This document shows, one piece after another, positions 34,001-46,300 of a stretch of 64,000 nt of DNA. How positions within the stretch are numbered: position 1 is the stretch's first letter; the number at the start of each line of letters is the position of its first letter. The stretch spans positions 25,042,400-25,106,399 of the forward strand of contig NC_044002.1 in the NCBI RefSeq assembly GCF_902150065.1, written 5' to 3'. The stretch comes from Myripristis murdjan. Lineage: Eukaryota > Chordata > Actinopteri > Holocentriformes > Holocentridae. Under the pieces are notes generated by a model. That model was not told where the DNA came from, made no database searches, and saw only the letters and a list, made by a program, of their open reading frames with translations. The position numbers were made by a program, and so were the translations under genes.

Positions 34001-37000
34001 AGGGTGCTGAGGAGCCATGACGACGACCTTCAGCAACATCTACAAACCTTTTCCACTGGTGACACCCGGGCTGCCGCGAACTACCCAGATGATGCTGGCA
34101 GGGATGATGGGCTGAACAGAAGACAAACAAGAGGAGCCAATAAAAGGTCGGAGGCTGTCAAAGGTAAAGCTTGCATAGCGGTTTTAAAGCTTTTACTGAT
34201 GGAAAGCGAAAACACACATCACAGCAAAACGTCAAAATTTTTGCACTTACAGCTGTGCTTTTATTTGTGTCCCTTTAGATAAAACTGAGATATGCTTTCA
34301 CTTTTTGAATGGAGACTGTAAACATGGTGGTGAGTACTCAGGTTGTTCAAGATAATATTTATATGATACATTTATTTAAAAAAAAAAAAAAACTACTATA
34401 CTGATGCTGATTTTCAGTATTTCAAAATAATCAACAAATCAGTTTGACTTTGGAATTATGAACATTTCAACTAAAAATCAACTAAAAAGTGATAATTATC
34501 CATGGTACAAAACACAGGGAGGTAACTGTAGCAGCTACTCCAAATCCCAATTTAAAGGAACATTTTAGGCAAAATACCATTTCCCCAGCCTGAGACCAGA
34601 TGTTGGACACCATTTTCACCTCTGGACGTCCACTGGTTTGTTTCCTATGGACAGCATTTCCTGTTAGCTTAGCAGAAAGACTTGGATGCATTACCAATCC
34701 ACATGATCCAGAGCTGCTGTAAGGTTTATTTGTTTACTTTGACAGAGCCAGGCTAACGACTCCGATAGACTTTAAGTCTTTATGCTAAGCTAACAGGAAA
34801 TGCTACCCATAGGAACTAAACCACTGGGCGTACAGAGGAGAAAATGGTGTCCAACATCTGGTCTCAGTCTGGGGAAGCTGGGAAATGGGGGATGTTGCCC
34901 AAAACGTTGAATGAGTGTTCCTTTACCTAAGATAAGCCGCCATAAGGAGCTAATAATGACTTCAGTGAATAATATGCATTGAATTTCGGAAAACATTATG
35001 TTGATTTGAAGACCGTAGCTTTTTGCTGAACTGTTAGTTTGATGGGGTTTTTTTTGTTTTGTTTGTTTTTTTACATTTTGATGTGTTTGGTCTTGTACTC
35101 GCTGTAGAAAAGTGTCCTAGAGCCCACAACAAGCTGCCGTACAGATGGGAGGTCAGACAGGGACAGCAGTGGACCGCTTTGACCGACAGCGAGGAGATTG
35201 AGAGGGACTACTGCAACCCTAAGAAAACATACAGGTACGTGAGGAAGTAAATGAGGAAATTCCATTTAATTCAATAGATCAATCCCACAGGTTTTGTTCG
35301 GCAGTTAGATGGAAAAGCTACACACACATCCCTTGAGTCGGGCTTTGGGTTGCCAGGTTGCCACGTTGCAGTGACAGCTGAGTTGAAACCGTATGTAGTG
35401 TGTGGATTGTGTTTCATAGAGGATCTCACAACTTGGGTAGCATCCGACAAAATGAATGGATTGATGTATGACAGTTACTCATAATAAAGTTTGAGGGCCG
35501 TGCAAATCATAGTAATAGTTACATTTTCTTTGGACAAACAAAGAAATGTCAGGGCGCTGGGAAATGGCCATGAAATACGGGAGAAACCTGGGAAAAAACG
35601 GGAGTGTTGGCAGGAATGGGGGTCCAGATCTAAAGTCTAAAGTCCAGATTTTTACACGTCATTACAAAACCTGTACACATTTCCAACTGTGATTATGCAT
35701 TTCAACTTCAAGCACAGGTTTGCAGATTTTTCTAGATCCAAACACACATCTGCAGATCAACACATACATTTCTCTTGCAAAGCCACTGAAAGGGCATTTA
35801 GACCATCATGGGACATTAAAACTCACCAGTAAGTCCAGACGTGCTCAGGCAGCTTTCATTGCAAGTTTAACAAACTACTTTTTTCTTGATATTAGTAGGC
35901 TATTCTGTCTCGTTTCAACATATTTATATTCATTCCCAGAAAAAATGAGTGGGATTATGTCATCCCACTCATAAAATTTGATTGATGCCTGTTGCCTTTT
36001 TTTTTTTTTTTTTGGCTCTGCAGTCGTGGCGTTGAGCCTGTATGTTTTGACACGATGACCCGTGGATTGAGGGCAGCACGACGTCTATCCACTGCTTCCT
36101 CTGTTCTGCACCCGGACTTCGTTCTCACCACCAAGTGGCTCTGGTACTGGGAGGACGAGTTTGGAAACTGGAACCAGTATGCCTCTGCTGTGAGTTATCC
36201 AGAGCCAGACTCACTTTATTCACTGACTATCATCTTCTGGGAGAAATAAAAGGTCAGTAGTGGAAGCCAAATAGAAGTGGTGAACATCATCTGAAAGCTG
36301 GAAAGCTGAAGATTAATTTGAGATGCAGCTCAGCTCTGTGTGTCAAGTTGTTCCAGCCATAAATCTGTCATAAACATTGTGTTTAGGTTCGGCGCCTACT
36401 TATTAATTTAATTAGAGTGTAAAAGGGTTAGACCATAATGATGGAAGTATATAACAGCCATTCCCAAGTTTAATTGTGTGTCATAAGCTGTTGCCGCAAT
36501 TTTCTGTTGATCACATTTGTTACAAAGATTTGTTGCAAAATATAACCATTTTTGACCAATTCAAATGAATAAAAATCGCCAAACGTCCCTCCAGAATACT
36601 GCCTTAGGACACCAAGACCTTGAGGAACACCATAGAAAAATTCAGTCTTTGATTTGGTATCAAAAGCTTTTGACATTTGGAGATTTTCTGTAAGAATTGT
36701 ATTTTTCAGTGATTTGATATTGAGCATTCTGTTGTTGAAATGTGTCAGAAATGTGCCCTTATTGTCAGTCTACCTGGAAAACCAGACATCCTCTGAACAG
36801 CCTCGTGTCAACTGAGGTTGAAGTTTAAGAGGTCAATTAAGTCTTTGAAGTTTTTCTTCCCTTGCCTTTTCAGATGTCCTCCAGAGGTCAAAATGAGCTT
36901 TACCTGCTTTATCTGGCCTGTGTTACAGAATGAGGACCACAAAGTAGCCAGTATCAGCAGTGCAGAGCTGGAGCAGAGGTACCTGAAGGATGACAAGGCC

Positions 37001-40000
37001 GTGGTGGAGTTCACCGCCGGTTTCCAGAAATACTCGCTCAGCTTCCAGGGTAAACAAGAGTAATTCAGATGGTCTCAGTAGTTCCAGTTGCCCATTTGTT
37101 TCCCGTGTATCTCTCAGCCATATAATCACAATAACATCTTCCCTTTTCCAGACATGATACAAACCAATAAGCATTACGGCACAAAGCGGCTGGTGAGAAG
37201 ACGACCTGTGTTTGTCTCCTCGGCCGATGCAGAAAAAGCCAAAGCGAGGTACCACAGATCACCTCTGACAGATCAGATAATTTGTGTACATTCATATCCT
37301 GTGTATTTTTGAATAGACTAGTAATTTTATTTTGTTTTAATAAAAGTAATAAAGTCTAACCTTTGAGTTTTCTAGATTGAATGTAGCTAGATGTGAGTCC
37401 CCATCCCTGAAACTGATGTTTTCTCTGCAGAATGCCAAATTTGAGAGGAGTACCATCATACTGGGACAAGACGCAGATTCCAGAGACAGGATACAGGGTA
37501 ACTGCATCATACTCAACATAGTGTAAAAAAAGAAAAGGAATTGTTCACTGCCAACTGACAATGTTGTCCATTGTCTCAGTGTCATTAAAATAGAGCCCCA
37601 GGGCTTGGCCATGGCCACGAGAAAAACAAGAACAAAGAAGAGTTCAGCGTAGTGGAAACATTTTGGTTGTTGGTTTTGGTCAGACAAAGGAAAACCTTTT
37701 AAATATGAGATCAGTTTTTTCCTCAATTTAAAGCCCTACTCAACTTGATTTTACTCGCAACAGTGCAACAGTGTATTACAACATGCAAGCGAGAGTTTGT
37801 TTTCATCTGTGTTTTTGTAAAGTGTCATTGTTGTGTCGGGATCATGGTTGAGACACTGCAGACATGATAGGTAAACTGATTTAATGTGATTGCTGGTTAA
37901 AAAACATGCAGAACACAACTAATCAGTGGGTTTGGGTGGGTAATGCCCCTCCACTCACTGTCAGGTCCAGACCCAGCCGTCTCTCAGTGTTGTGTCTCTC
38001 TTTCAGCAAGTCCACCTCCAGAGATCCTCGGCTGAGTTTAAGGAGATTGAAGGTCTGTTCTGTAACACGATGGCCGGCTTTGACATTCTGCAGATTGAGA
38101 GGATTCAGAACAAAGCACTCTGGGAATTCTACGAGTGGTAAGTCGTCACCCTGAATGCTAAAATGTCACTTTCACATCTCGCAGAGGGCTTTCATGTGAT
38201 GATGGGCAGCCATGCTGGAGGTCCTCACTTCTGGGGAAACTTGTTAAGCACTCCTCTTGTTTTGTAGAGACAAGGGCAGAAGGTAGGACTCTATCACAGT
38301 AAGCTACATTTGTGAACAGCCAGTTGCAGTCAACCCTCATGATGGCAACCAAACCATTGTTAAGAAATTAGCGATGCATCTTAAAAGTTTCTCCAGTGCT
38401 AATTATAGATGAAAGGTTATTGTATTTGTTTCAAATTGTCTTGGTATAGATGATTCGGTTCAGTGAATGTAGTTGTACAAAGAATTTGTAGTGGCCTATG
38501 TGCAGAGATTGATGAATGTGATGCAGACAAAATTTCACAAACACGAGTTCCACCCAGAGACCTTAATCTGTAAGTTTTATTCCATTTATCTTGTACTTTT
38601 ATAACATAAGAGATAATTTTAAGTTTTGTGGCTGATTTTGACCTGTTCTCTTTTGTTTTTTATTAGACTGACATAAACATTTGACCTGTGTGATAGTACA
38701 TGTTCACTGTTTACTGCTTGATACACTGCAGGCTGGACCAACTACCTCAGTGGGAGCTAAATGACAGCAGGTGGAACAAACTGTAACTTGCGCTACCATC
38801 TGATCAGAATAAATGAAAAGAAACCCAGCATTATGCATTTAGGTTTTTTGTTTATCTCTCTCCTGTTGTACCTAACTTGTACCAAGCTGTGATGTCCAAA
38901 TTGTGGTAAATAGTGTATTGACCCCAACCTTTTTGGTCTTCCAATTTCATTTTTCCTGGATAAAAGTCAAAAGAATTACATGAAGAAGAACAATCGTGGC
39001 CGGCATGTGACAGAAAAAAAGCTTTTTCATGGCACGGACTCAAAACATGTACACGCCATCTGCCATGACAACTTCGACTGGAGAATCTGCGGGACTCATG
39101 GAACCGTCTTTGGGAAAGGTTAGCTGAACAGATGTGTTGCTCACTACTGTGTTGGTACACTTGTGTTGTTTCATCAAAGTAAGAAATGGATATATTTCTC
39201 TGATGTAATAATGGAATCACATCTAATGGTAAAAATATGCCTGGTCTTTTGTAGCAGGTGATGTCACCACCGATAAAGTGCAACACAATAATCTCTTTGT
39301 CCCCATTCTCAGGGAGTTACTTTGCCCGGGATGCCTGGTACTCACACCACTTCACTGGTCAGTCTGATGTTAAATCCATGTTTGTCTCGCGGGTGCTGGT
39401 GGGCGACTTCACCCATGGATCCTCCAGCTACGTCAGACCTCCAACCAAGGATGGCAGCACCACTTGCTTCTATAACAGCTGTGTGGACAATGTCCGTGAC
39501 CCTTCCATCTTTGTTGTGTTTGAGAAGCACCAGATCTACCCAGAGTATCTCCTGCAGTATAAGGAGAAGATGTCCTATATGTACTACAGAGCAGCACTGG
39601 CACAAATGCTGCAACCAGTTGCTGCCCCTGTCACACCAGTTCCTGCTCCAGTCACACCATTTCCTGCTCCAGTCACACCAGTTCCTGCTCCTGCCAAACC
39701 AGGTCATCTTCCTGTTGCACCAGCTCCCACTCCTGTCACACCAGTAAATCCTCCTGCACAACCAGTTCCTGCTCCGGTCACACCAGCTCCCAATCCTGTC
39801 ACACCAGCTCCTGCTCATGCCAAACCAGTTCCTGCTCCTGTTGCACCAGTTCCTGTTCCAGTGACACCAGTTCCTCCTCCTGCCAAACCAGCGCCTGCCC
39901 CTGTCACACCAGTTCCTGCTCCAGTCACACCAGTAAATCCTCCTGCCAAACCAGTGCCTGCTCCTGGTGCACCAGTGTCTGCTCCTGTCACACCAGTTCC

Positions 40001-41306
40001 CACTCCTGTCACATTAGCTGGCACTTCTGTCAAAGCAGTTGTAGCCACTATGGAGGCCATTTTTTCAAATCATCCTCCCTCTCCTTTCAAACCAGTTCCC
40101 TCTCTTATCACACCAGTTTCTTCTCCTGTAGCGCCAGATCCTGTTCTAGCCAAACCGGTTCCTGCTCCTGTCACATCAGTTCCTGCTCCACACAAACCAG
40201 TTCCCACTCCTGTCACATTAGCTGGCACTTCTGTCAAAGCAGTTATAGCCACTATGGAAGCCATCTCTTCAAACCATCCTCCCTCTCCTTTCAAACCAAT
40301 TCCCTCTCTTGTCACACCAGTTCCTGCTCCTGTTCCACCAGTTCCCGCTCCTGTCGCACCTGTTCCTGCTCCTGTTGCACCAGTTATCCTTCCTGTTACA
40401 CCAGTCATCTCCTCTGCCAAACCAGTTCCTGTCCCTGTAACACCAGTTCCTGCTCCTGTCACACCAGTCACCACTCTTGTCACACCAGTTCCCGCTGTTG
40501 TCAAGCCAACTCCCGCTCCTGTCAAACTAGTTCCCTCTGCAGTCAAACCAGTTCTCGCTCCTGTCAAACCAGTTCCATTTCCAGTCAAACCAGTTCCCAC
40601 TCTTGTCAAACCAGTCACTGTTCCTACCAAACCTGTTACCCCTCCTGTGGAACCAGCTTCCACACCTGTCAAACCAGTTATTGCTTCTGTCACACCAGTT
40701 TCCGCTCCAGTTGCACCAGTTCCTGCTGCTGTTACACCAATTATCCCATCTGTCACACCAATTCCTGCCTCTGTAACACCAGTTTCTGCTCCTGTCGCAC
40801 CAGTTCACCCTTCAGTTGCACCAGTTATCCCATCTGTCACGCCAGTTCCTGCCCCTGTAGTACCAGTTTCTGCTCCTGTCACACCATTTCCCGCTCCTGT
40901 CGCACCAGTTCCTGGTCCCATCAAACCAGATACCTCTTCTGTGGAAGCAGGTCCCACTCCTGTCAAACCAGTTATCCCCTCTGTCACACCAGTTTCTGCT
41001 CCTGTCACATTAGCTAGCACTTCTTTCAAAGCAGCTCTCTCCACTATGGAGGCTATCTTCTCAAGCAAACTTCCCACTCCTTTCAAACCAGTTCCCTCTC
41101 TTATCACACCAGTTCCTGCTCCTGTCACACCAGTTCCTGCTCCTGTCGCACCAGTTCCTGCTCCTGTCGCACCAGTTCCTGCTCCTGATGTACCAGTTCC
41201 TGTTCCTGTTGCACCAGTTCCTCCTCCTGATGCACCAGGTCCTCCTCCTGTTGCAACAGCTAGCAGTTATGTCAAAAAAGCTGTAGCCATTTTTGAGAAC
41301 TGCTGA
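29980..41306 (+). CDS. parp12-like: PARP12-like zinc-finger mono-ADP-ribosyltransferase, copy B, longest PAPV tail, no CaaX
   Basis: Twelve exons: 29980-30245, 31448-31580, 33785-34163, 34279-34329, 35108-35234, 36024-36189, 36929-37049, 37152-37248, 37431-37497, 38007-38137, 38967-39118 and 39313-41306, open over about 1227 codons. The domains are as in copy A: CCCH region, CCCH finger ([11 protein letters not shown]), two WWE domains and PARP domain with HGT near residue 534 and GSYFARDA with Tyr near 566. The tail of about 578 residues is the longest of the three. It mixes heptads such as TPVPAPV and KPVPAPV with three copies of a module containing [13 protein letters not shown]. The protein ends in a fourth, cut-off module ([11 protein letters not shown]), so no CaaX box is present. 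The sequence after the stop does not match that after A and C, which suggests a rearranged 3' end. Confidence 0.87.
31017..31066. repeat. (TG)n microsatellite in intron 1 of copy B
   Basis: This is a pure TG run of about 50 bp. A poly-T run lies in the same intron at about 30578-30609. Confidence 0.95.
32297..33130 (-). mobile_element. LINE fragment with internal deletion, ending in (GATTCT)n
   Basis: The minus strand encodes [19 protein letters not shown], a hallmark of LINE reverse transcriptases. It passes directly into [40 protein letters not shown] and [11 protein letters not shown], typical of the C-terminal end. The segment that should hold the catalytic FSDD-type motif is missing, and the join stays in frame. 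The 3' end is the motif TTTATTGATCCCC followed by hexamer repeats (plus-strand GAATCA at 32298-32325). It is an inactive copy in intron 2 of gene B. Confidence 0.8.
33195..33420 (+). mobile_element. Small LINE fragment (linker after endonuclease)
   Basis: The plus strand reads as interrupted LINE text, with a match to the PWVDRSIRDAI-type segment that follows the endonuclease (here [16 protein letters not shown], then HGLTDLSRP). A short similar piece with AATAGAGCCC lies near 37588. It is degraded and the family is uncertain. Confidence 0.4.
34554..34924. mobile_element. Palindromic MITE-like element in intron 4 of copy B
   Basis: The arms (about 34554-34690 and 34780-34924) are inverted copies, sharing GAGACCAGATGTTGGACACC and AGCATTTCCTGTTAGCTTAG. 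The ends read AAAGGAAC / GTTCCTTT. Half of a related element lies at 50785-50947 in copy C. No coding content is present. Confidence 0.7.
39600..41265 (+). repeat. Coding minisatellite, PAPV tail of copy B
   Basis: About 1.66 kb is made of 21-bp units (typical CCAGTTCCTGCTCCTGTCAC) encoding P-V-P-A-P-V-T heptads with Lys, Val, Ile and Ser variants. It is interrupted at about 40015-40115, 40215-40315 and 41005-41105 by copies of a roughly 34-codon non-heptad module. Coding stays in one frame to the stop. Confidence 0.92.
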
Positions 41307-41677
41307 TTTCAAACATCACTTCTCAGCTTCTCCCCACAACTGATAACATTATCTTGAACCAATGCTAAAAATGGCATTCTTCAGACACTTTGGCATCCAA
41401 AAGAGTCGAGTCAGAAATTTCTCTATCAGGAGAATCTACATTCATGTTTTACACAAAGACTTAGATAATACTGTAAAATGAACTTTTAGTCACTGTTGAG
41501 TAGAAAAGGTGTAGTTGCCCTTGATACAAGGCCAGCTACAGTCGCCACAAGGCCGACTTGTATTTTTATTGTATAATTTCAGAATAAGCCCCAACCTCCT
41601 TGGTCCTTGAGTGCAACACCTGTTTTGTTTGTTGGAAACCTGTGGCCCTTTAAAGCCCTTTGGGACTGTACACATCC

Positions 41678-41683
41678 AATAAA
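41678..41683 (+). terminator. Candidate polyadenylation signal of copy B
   Basis: This is an AATAAA hexamer about 370 bp after the stop codon, in the context CACATCCAATAAACTTGAAC. Confidence 0.45.
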
Positions 41684-42189
41684 CTTGAACTTAACTGTAA
41701 ATGTTATTGTGCCAGCCCTATTTAATGACTAACAATAATTCTCTGCTTAACATCAACAAAATTATGATAGTCATTTTTACTGTATTCATGGCTCAACAAC
41801 CTCTGCCCCTAGGGATGAAAAGATTAATCTGGTTTCCAGTGACAGTCAAGCCCTCATACACATTTGGCCAAAGGTTTTTTTTACAGCGCTGAGATGTGAG
41901 GCTACATAATCTAACTCCTGCTCTGAATATTTTTTGTATTTCCCGTGTTTTGCCTGCCCGTCAGCAATGGTAAACTCACCCAAAAACAGTGTACATCCTT
42001 GATTTTTTTTTCTCCACGATTGGAGCAGGCATGCCCACAATTGGGTTAAAAAACAAGCAAGCCACACAGTGAACTACAGTGAGGGGCTGCTGTTACTCTC
42101 AGTAACCGCAAGAGGTTCTCCATGGTGCAGGCATTAGTGTGCACAAAACACAGGTGACGCTGGTAGGTCTGGTAGTTTCCTAAATCAGC

Positions 42190-42570
42190 TTTCTTAGACT
42201 TTCCATGATTAAAGATGTAAATTTATGAGAAAAAAAACTTAGATGCTGCTGCTCGCCGTGTCTCAGGCCTGCAGCTGTTACCTCATCAAATTCTACTTTG
42301 CAATGGGATTGAAGAACAAGAAAATTCTGCTGAGGTTAGCCCAGAATCACGATATTGTTTTCTACTGAATCGGCCCAAGTCACGGCAATGTCTCTACAAC
42401 GTCCAGATGCTGAGGAGAAGATTGTGATTCTGGACTCAAACCACCCGGATTTCCTTCTGACTAAATCCCACAGGAGGAGAGAAACTTGTTTTCACAGTTT
42501 TTTTGTCATAAATTTGTGTCTTCATAATCTCTCTTCATAACCACTTTAATCTCAGAGAGTATCCAAGCCT
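42190..42570. repeat. AT-rich interspersed repeat pieces, intergenic B-C
   Basis: Stretches with GATTAAAGATGTAAATTTATGAG and TTAATCTCAGAGAGTATCC belong to a family also seen near 13080, 27410, 29690, 58495 and 61510. The two pieces here face opposite directions. The rest of the 2-kb B-C spacer holds a poly-T (42839-42860) and a (TG)n run (42927-42974). I see no gene in it. Confidence 0.5.
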
Positions 42571-42923
42571 TCTCTCAGAGACCCCTCTCCCCGGCTCCGT
42601 AAATTTTTTTTCCTCATTGCAATGGCCCTTATATGCTGTCGTACCGTTTTGTGCCCAGGAGATGGTGCTATTTTCCCACAATAACAGCATTAACTTGTCA
42701 GACATGTTTTTGAAGCCCCGAGCCTTTTGCTTATTGGCTTTGTGGAGAAAATGTGTGATGACAGTTGCTATAACAGCCACTGCTTAAAGACATTTGATTA
42801 TGGAATGGAAATAAATATCTGTATTTTTCTCTTTGTCCTTTTTTTTTTTTTTTTTTTAAGTATATGTTAAAAAAAATTATGCCCTGCCTCACCTCCTGCC
42901 CTAGAGAAACCCCTTCTTCATTT

Positions 42924-42970
<47 letters not shown>

Positions 42971-43210
42971 TGTGAGGGAGAGAGTGATTTTATCCACTGA
43001 TTTTACTGATTTCACTACAAATCTTTAAGTGTGAGTGAAGAATGCAATTTGAATCTTTTCAGTGAGAGTAGCCTATATGTTGCACTCTGCCTCTGTGCAT
43101 CATCAGAGCAAGAACAGTCACTGTCCGGATACCTGGAGGTGAATGGCTCACTTCTGCCCCCAGGTGGACAGCGGCGTTATAGCTCTGGCCACGTTACATG
43201 TGTAGTCTTA

Positions 43211-43230
43211 AGTTTCGATTTCCATTCATC
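43211..43230 (+). promoter_or_regulatory. ISRE of PARP12-like copy C
   Basis: AGTTTCGATTTCC is an exact match to AGTTTCNNTTTC, followed by the shared CATTCATC. It ends about 85-90 bp before the copy C ATG. Confidence 0.7.
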
Positions 43231-43313
43231 ATGAGTAATGCCACAGCGCCTGCCTCCAGTTAGTCAGCTGTATCCCAAGAGAAGTGAGGAGGAAGTGGAG
43301 GAAGAGCGTCAAC

Positions 43314-46300
43314 ATGTCGGAGTCCGCAGTCATTAAGCTGATCTGCGCCAATCAGGGATCGATCCCCGTGGCCGAGCTGGAGGCGAACGGCTGCTTCGAC
43401 GACGTGAGGCGGATCATCTCCAACCGGGAGAAGTTTGTGTGCTGCCGGTCCGGCGGGGAGCACAAGGTGGTGGCCAAGACGGAGCTGCGACTCTGCAAAG
43501 CCAAAGTGTGTCAGGGCTGCAACAACCTGCATCTGTGCAGGAAGTTCCTGCTGGGATCCTGCCCGTTCAGCCAGGGCAGGTGAGCCCCTTACCTGCTCTA
43601 ACTACTAACAGCATTAATATTACTGGACTTTTATTATCTGACTCTGTGAGGCCCAATGTAACCTGAGTAAAGGTAATAAGCCTGACACTGGCCCTCCCCG
43701 ATAGGAAGGCCTTCATTGTGATTGTTAAAGAGAGTGGCCTGCATTTCATTTTTACATTTTATTTATGGTGGTCCTCTCATCCATTGACATTGATTTCAGT
43801 CACGTGCGCAATAAAATTTAAAGGTGTCATTTAAAGTTTTCTTATTTTAAAGGTAGTGCTGGTGGAAAAGTCTGAAATTCCAGATATCCAGGTTGGCTAT
43901 CGACAGAGCTGCAGTCATAAAAATTACGGTTGCAGTTATTTTATTTGAAAGTCAAACTTGTAAAACGGATGGTTTGTTTCAACACTGTCACAGAAGCACT
44001 TTTAATATCATTGTACTGCTTGTACAATGACAGTAAAGACATTCTATTCCATTTTATTTTATTCTGTTTTATTCAGAAGATGACAGTAACATAGTAATAA
44101 TCAACAAAATGACAGACATATGTCTTGTACTTGAACAAGTCAATTCAACAAACTGTACTCATACTAATGTTAGTTGTAATGGTAAGTCTAGTGCCACCTT
44201 CAGGCTGAAATGTCCACTTTGTCCACAAGACATCACAAAGTGTAATAAGTGAATTGCCTTATTGGATGAGTCCCCTCATGTTCCCCAGAGGAAGAGTCCT
44301 CTTGATTGTGTTGGCCCTGTGACCTTTCCTCCAGCGCCACCTTCAGGACAAACATGTGACTTGGACACAACATATCTCTAAATGTAATGGATGGATTTCA
44401 AAGTAATTCGCTAAGTGCACTCATGCTTCCCAGAGGATGAACACTTTCAAATTCAATGTCATCAGCACCTTTCCGTTAGCGCCACCCTAAGACCTAAATA
44501 TCCAATTTGATATCTTATAGACAGGCCACCATAAAATTTAGAAAGCACATATATGCTTCCCAGAGAATGAGCCCTTTCAGTTTTGGTGACCTTATTATCT
44601 TGTTATTACCTTAATGTCAAGATTAGCTCATGAGATTTCACTAAACTAAATGTCAGTGTGATACCTGAAAATGAATTGGATTTGCGCAAAATTTGAAACT
44701 TGTGAAATTTAGAGTGCACACTCATGCTCTTCAGACGATGAACCCCGTCAGCTTCAGTGACCTCATGAACTTTACTGTAGCACCACCCTCTGGTGAAAAT
44801 GCACAAACCCCATCTCCCTCACCTCTCATTTTTAGGAGGCAGTGCTACTTCTCTCATGAGCTGAAGTCTGATCATAATGTGAAGCTGCTTGAGGAGCACG
44901 GACTGGAGGATCTGGACAGGACGGAGCTGTGCACGCTGCTGCTGCAGAACGACAACTTCCTGCTGCCGCCCGTAAGCATGAGACTCTTAAAGAGAGGGAT
45001 CAGGAAGCATGGGGATGATTTAAATCAAGACGATTGATTGGGTAAAGTAGATAAATCCAAGCAAATTATGTGAGCTAAATGTAAGCAAATTTGTTTTAGC
45101 AGCTTGTTAACTGCAGCAGTGAACAGCAGTGCCAGGCTCCACCCTCTTGAAATTTGATTGTTTTTGGTGATGATATCCAGCATCACTGTTTTCAGAGTGA
45201 GACAGAGTTCTGGCTTTATGCAAGATTATATTAATTGTAACTACCTTTTCCCATTGTTATTTTTCTTCTACAAGATATGCAGCGAGTACAACAAAGGCGA
45301 CGGGCTGTTCGGCGAGTGTCGGGACGGCGACGGCTGCACCAAGCTCCACATCTGTGAGAAACACCTGCGTGGAGACTGTTCCTGCTACAAGGCGCACGAC
45401 TTCCACGAGCCGCATCCGTCCAAAACCCTGCAGGCCCGAGGCGTGCCCGCCCCACTCATCAACACCCTCAAGTATGTCTATACTAACAAAGAGGCTCTGA
45501 GAGGCAACAGGGGCAACAGAGGCAACCAGCAGCATCCAGCACGGGCTAACGCAGCTTATGCCAACAGCGATGATGGACCAAACAAAAGACCGCAGAGAGG
45601 AGCCAAGAAAAGCTTGGAGGTTCACAAAGGTAAAGATTGTAAAGCATTTTCTGAAGCTTTTAGGTCAGAGTGACGTCTTTCTCCGTGGATTTTTCACTGC
45701 TCACGCCAACTACCCTGACAGAGATAGAAAACGGAATGTATTGCTACAAAAAATATGTTTATTCATATCAAAATGTCACAGATTTTTACTTAAAGGTTTA
45801 CTTTTGTTTGTATCCTTTAGATAAAACTGAGATATGCTTGTATTTCGTCAAGGGACACTGTAAACATGGTGGTGAGTATAGATAAGCAAGACTCATTCCA
45901 TATTGATTTTGAGTATTTCCAAATAATTATCACACCAGTTTGTTTCAAAAGGTATTATAAAAGGAGCAGTTCACCCAAAAACACAGATGAAGTTTTTTTT
46001 GGCCATCCAACACACAGGGACGTAGCTCGTGCAACACTATAGCAGCCTCCTCCAAAACAACTGAAGTGACTGGGTATTGCTTTTTAGAGTTCAAAAAGAT
46101 AAATTTAAAAAAATGACAGCAAAATTACTCCATTCAGCACGGTCAGACTTCGGAAAGCCAAACAGTCACATCCTGAGAAGACTTTAGCACAAATCTTTCA
46201 CAATGTCCTTTGACAGAAAAACATCTAACAAGCCTCACATGTCCACGTTCTGACTGACGAGAATATGCAACGTCTCTCATACCTTGTGAACTCCCAACAC

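Noticed and set aside
39815-41128. Minus-strand Gly/Thr/Val-rich frames opposite the copy B tail
   Set aside because: Same cause: antisense of the PAPV repeat. The plus frame continues directly from the PARP domain, so it is the coding one.
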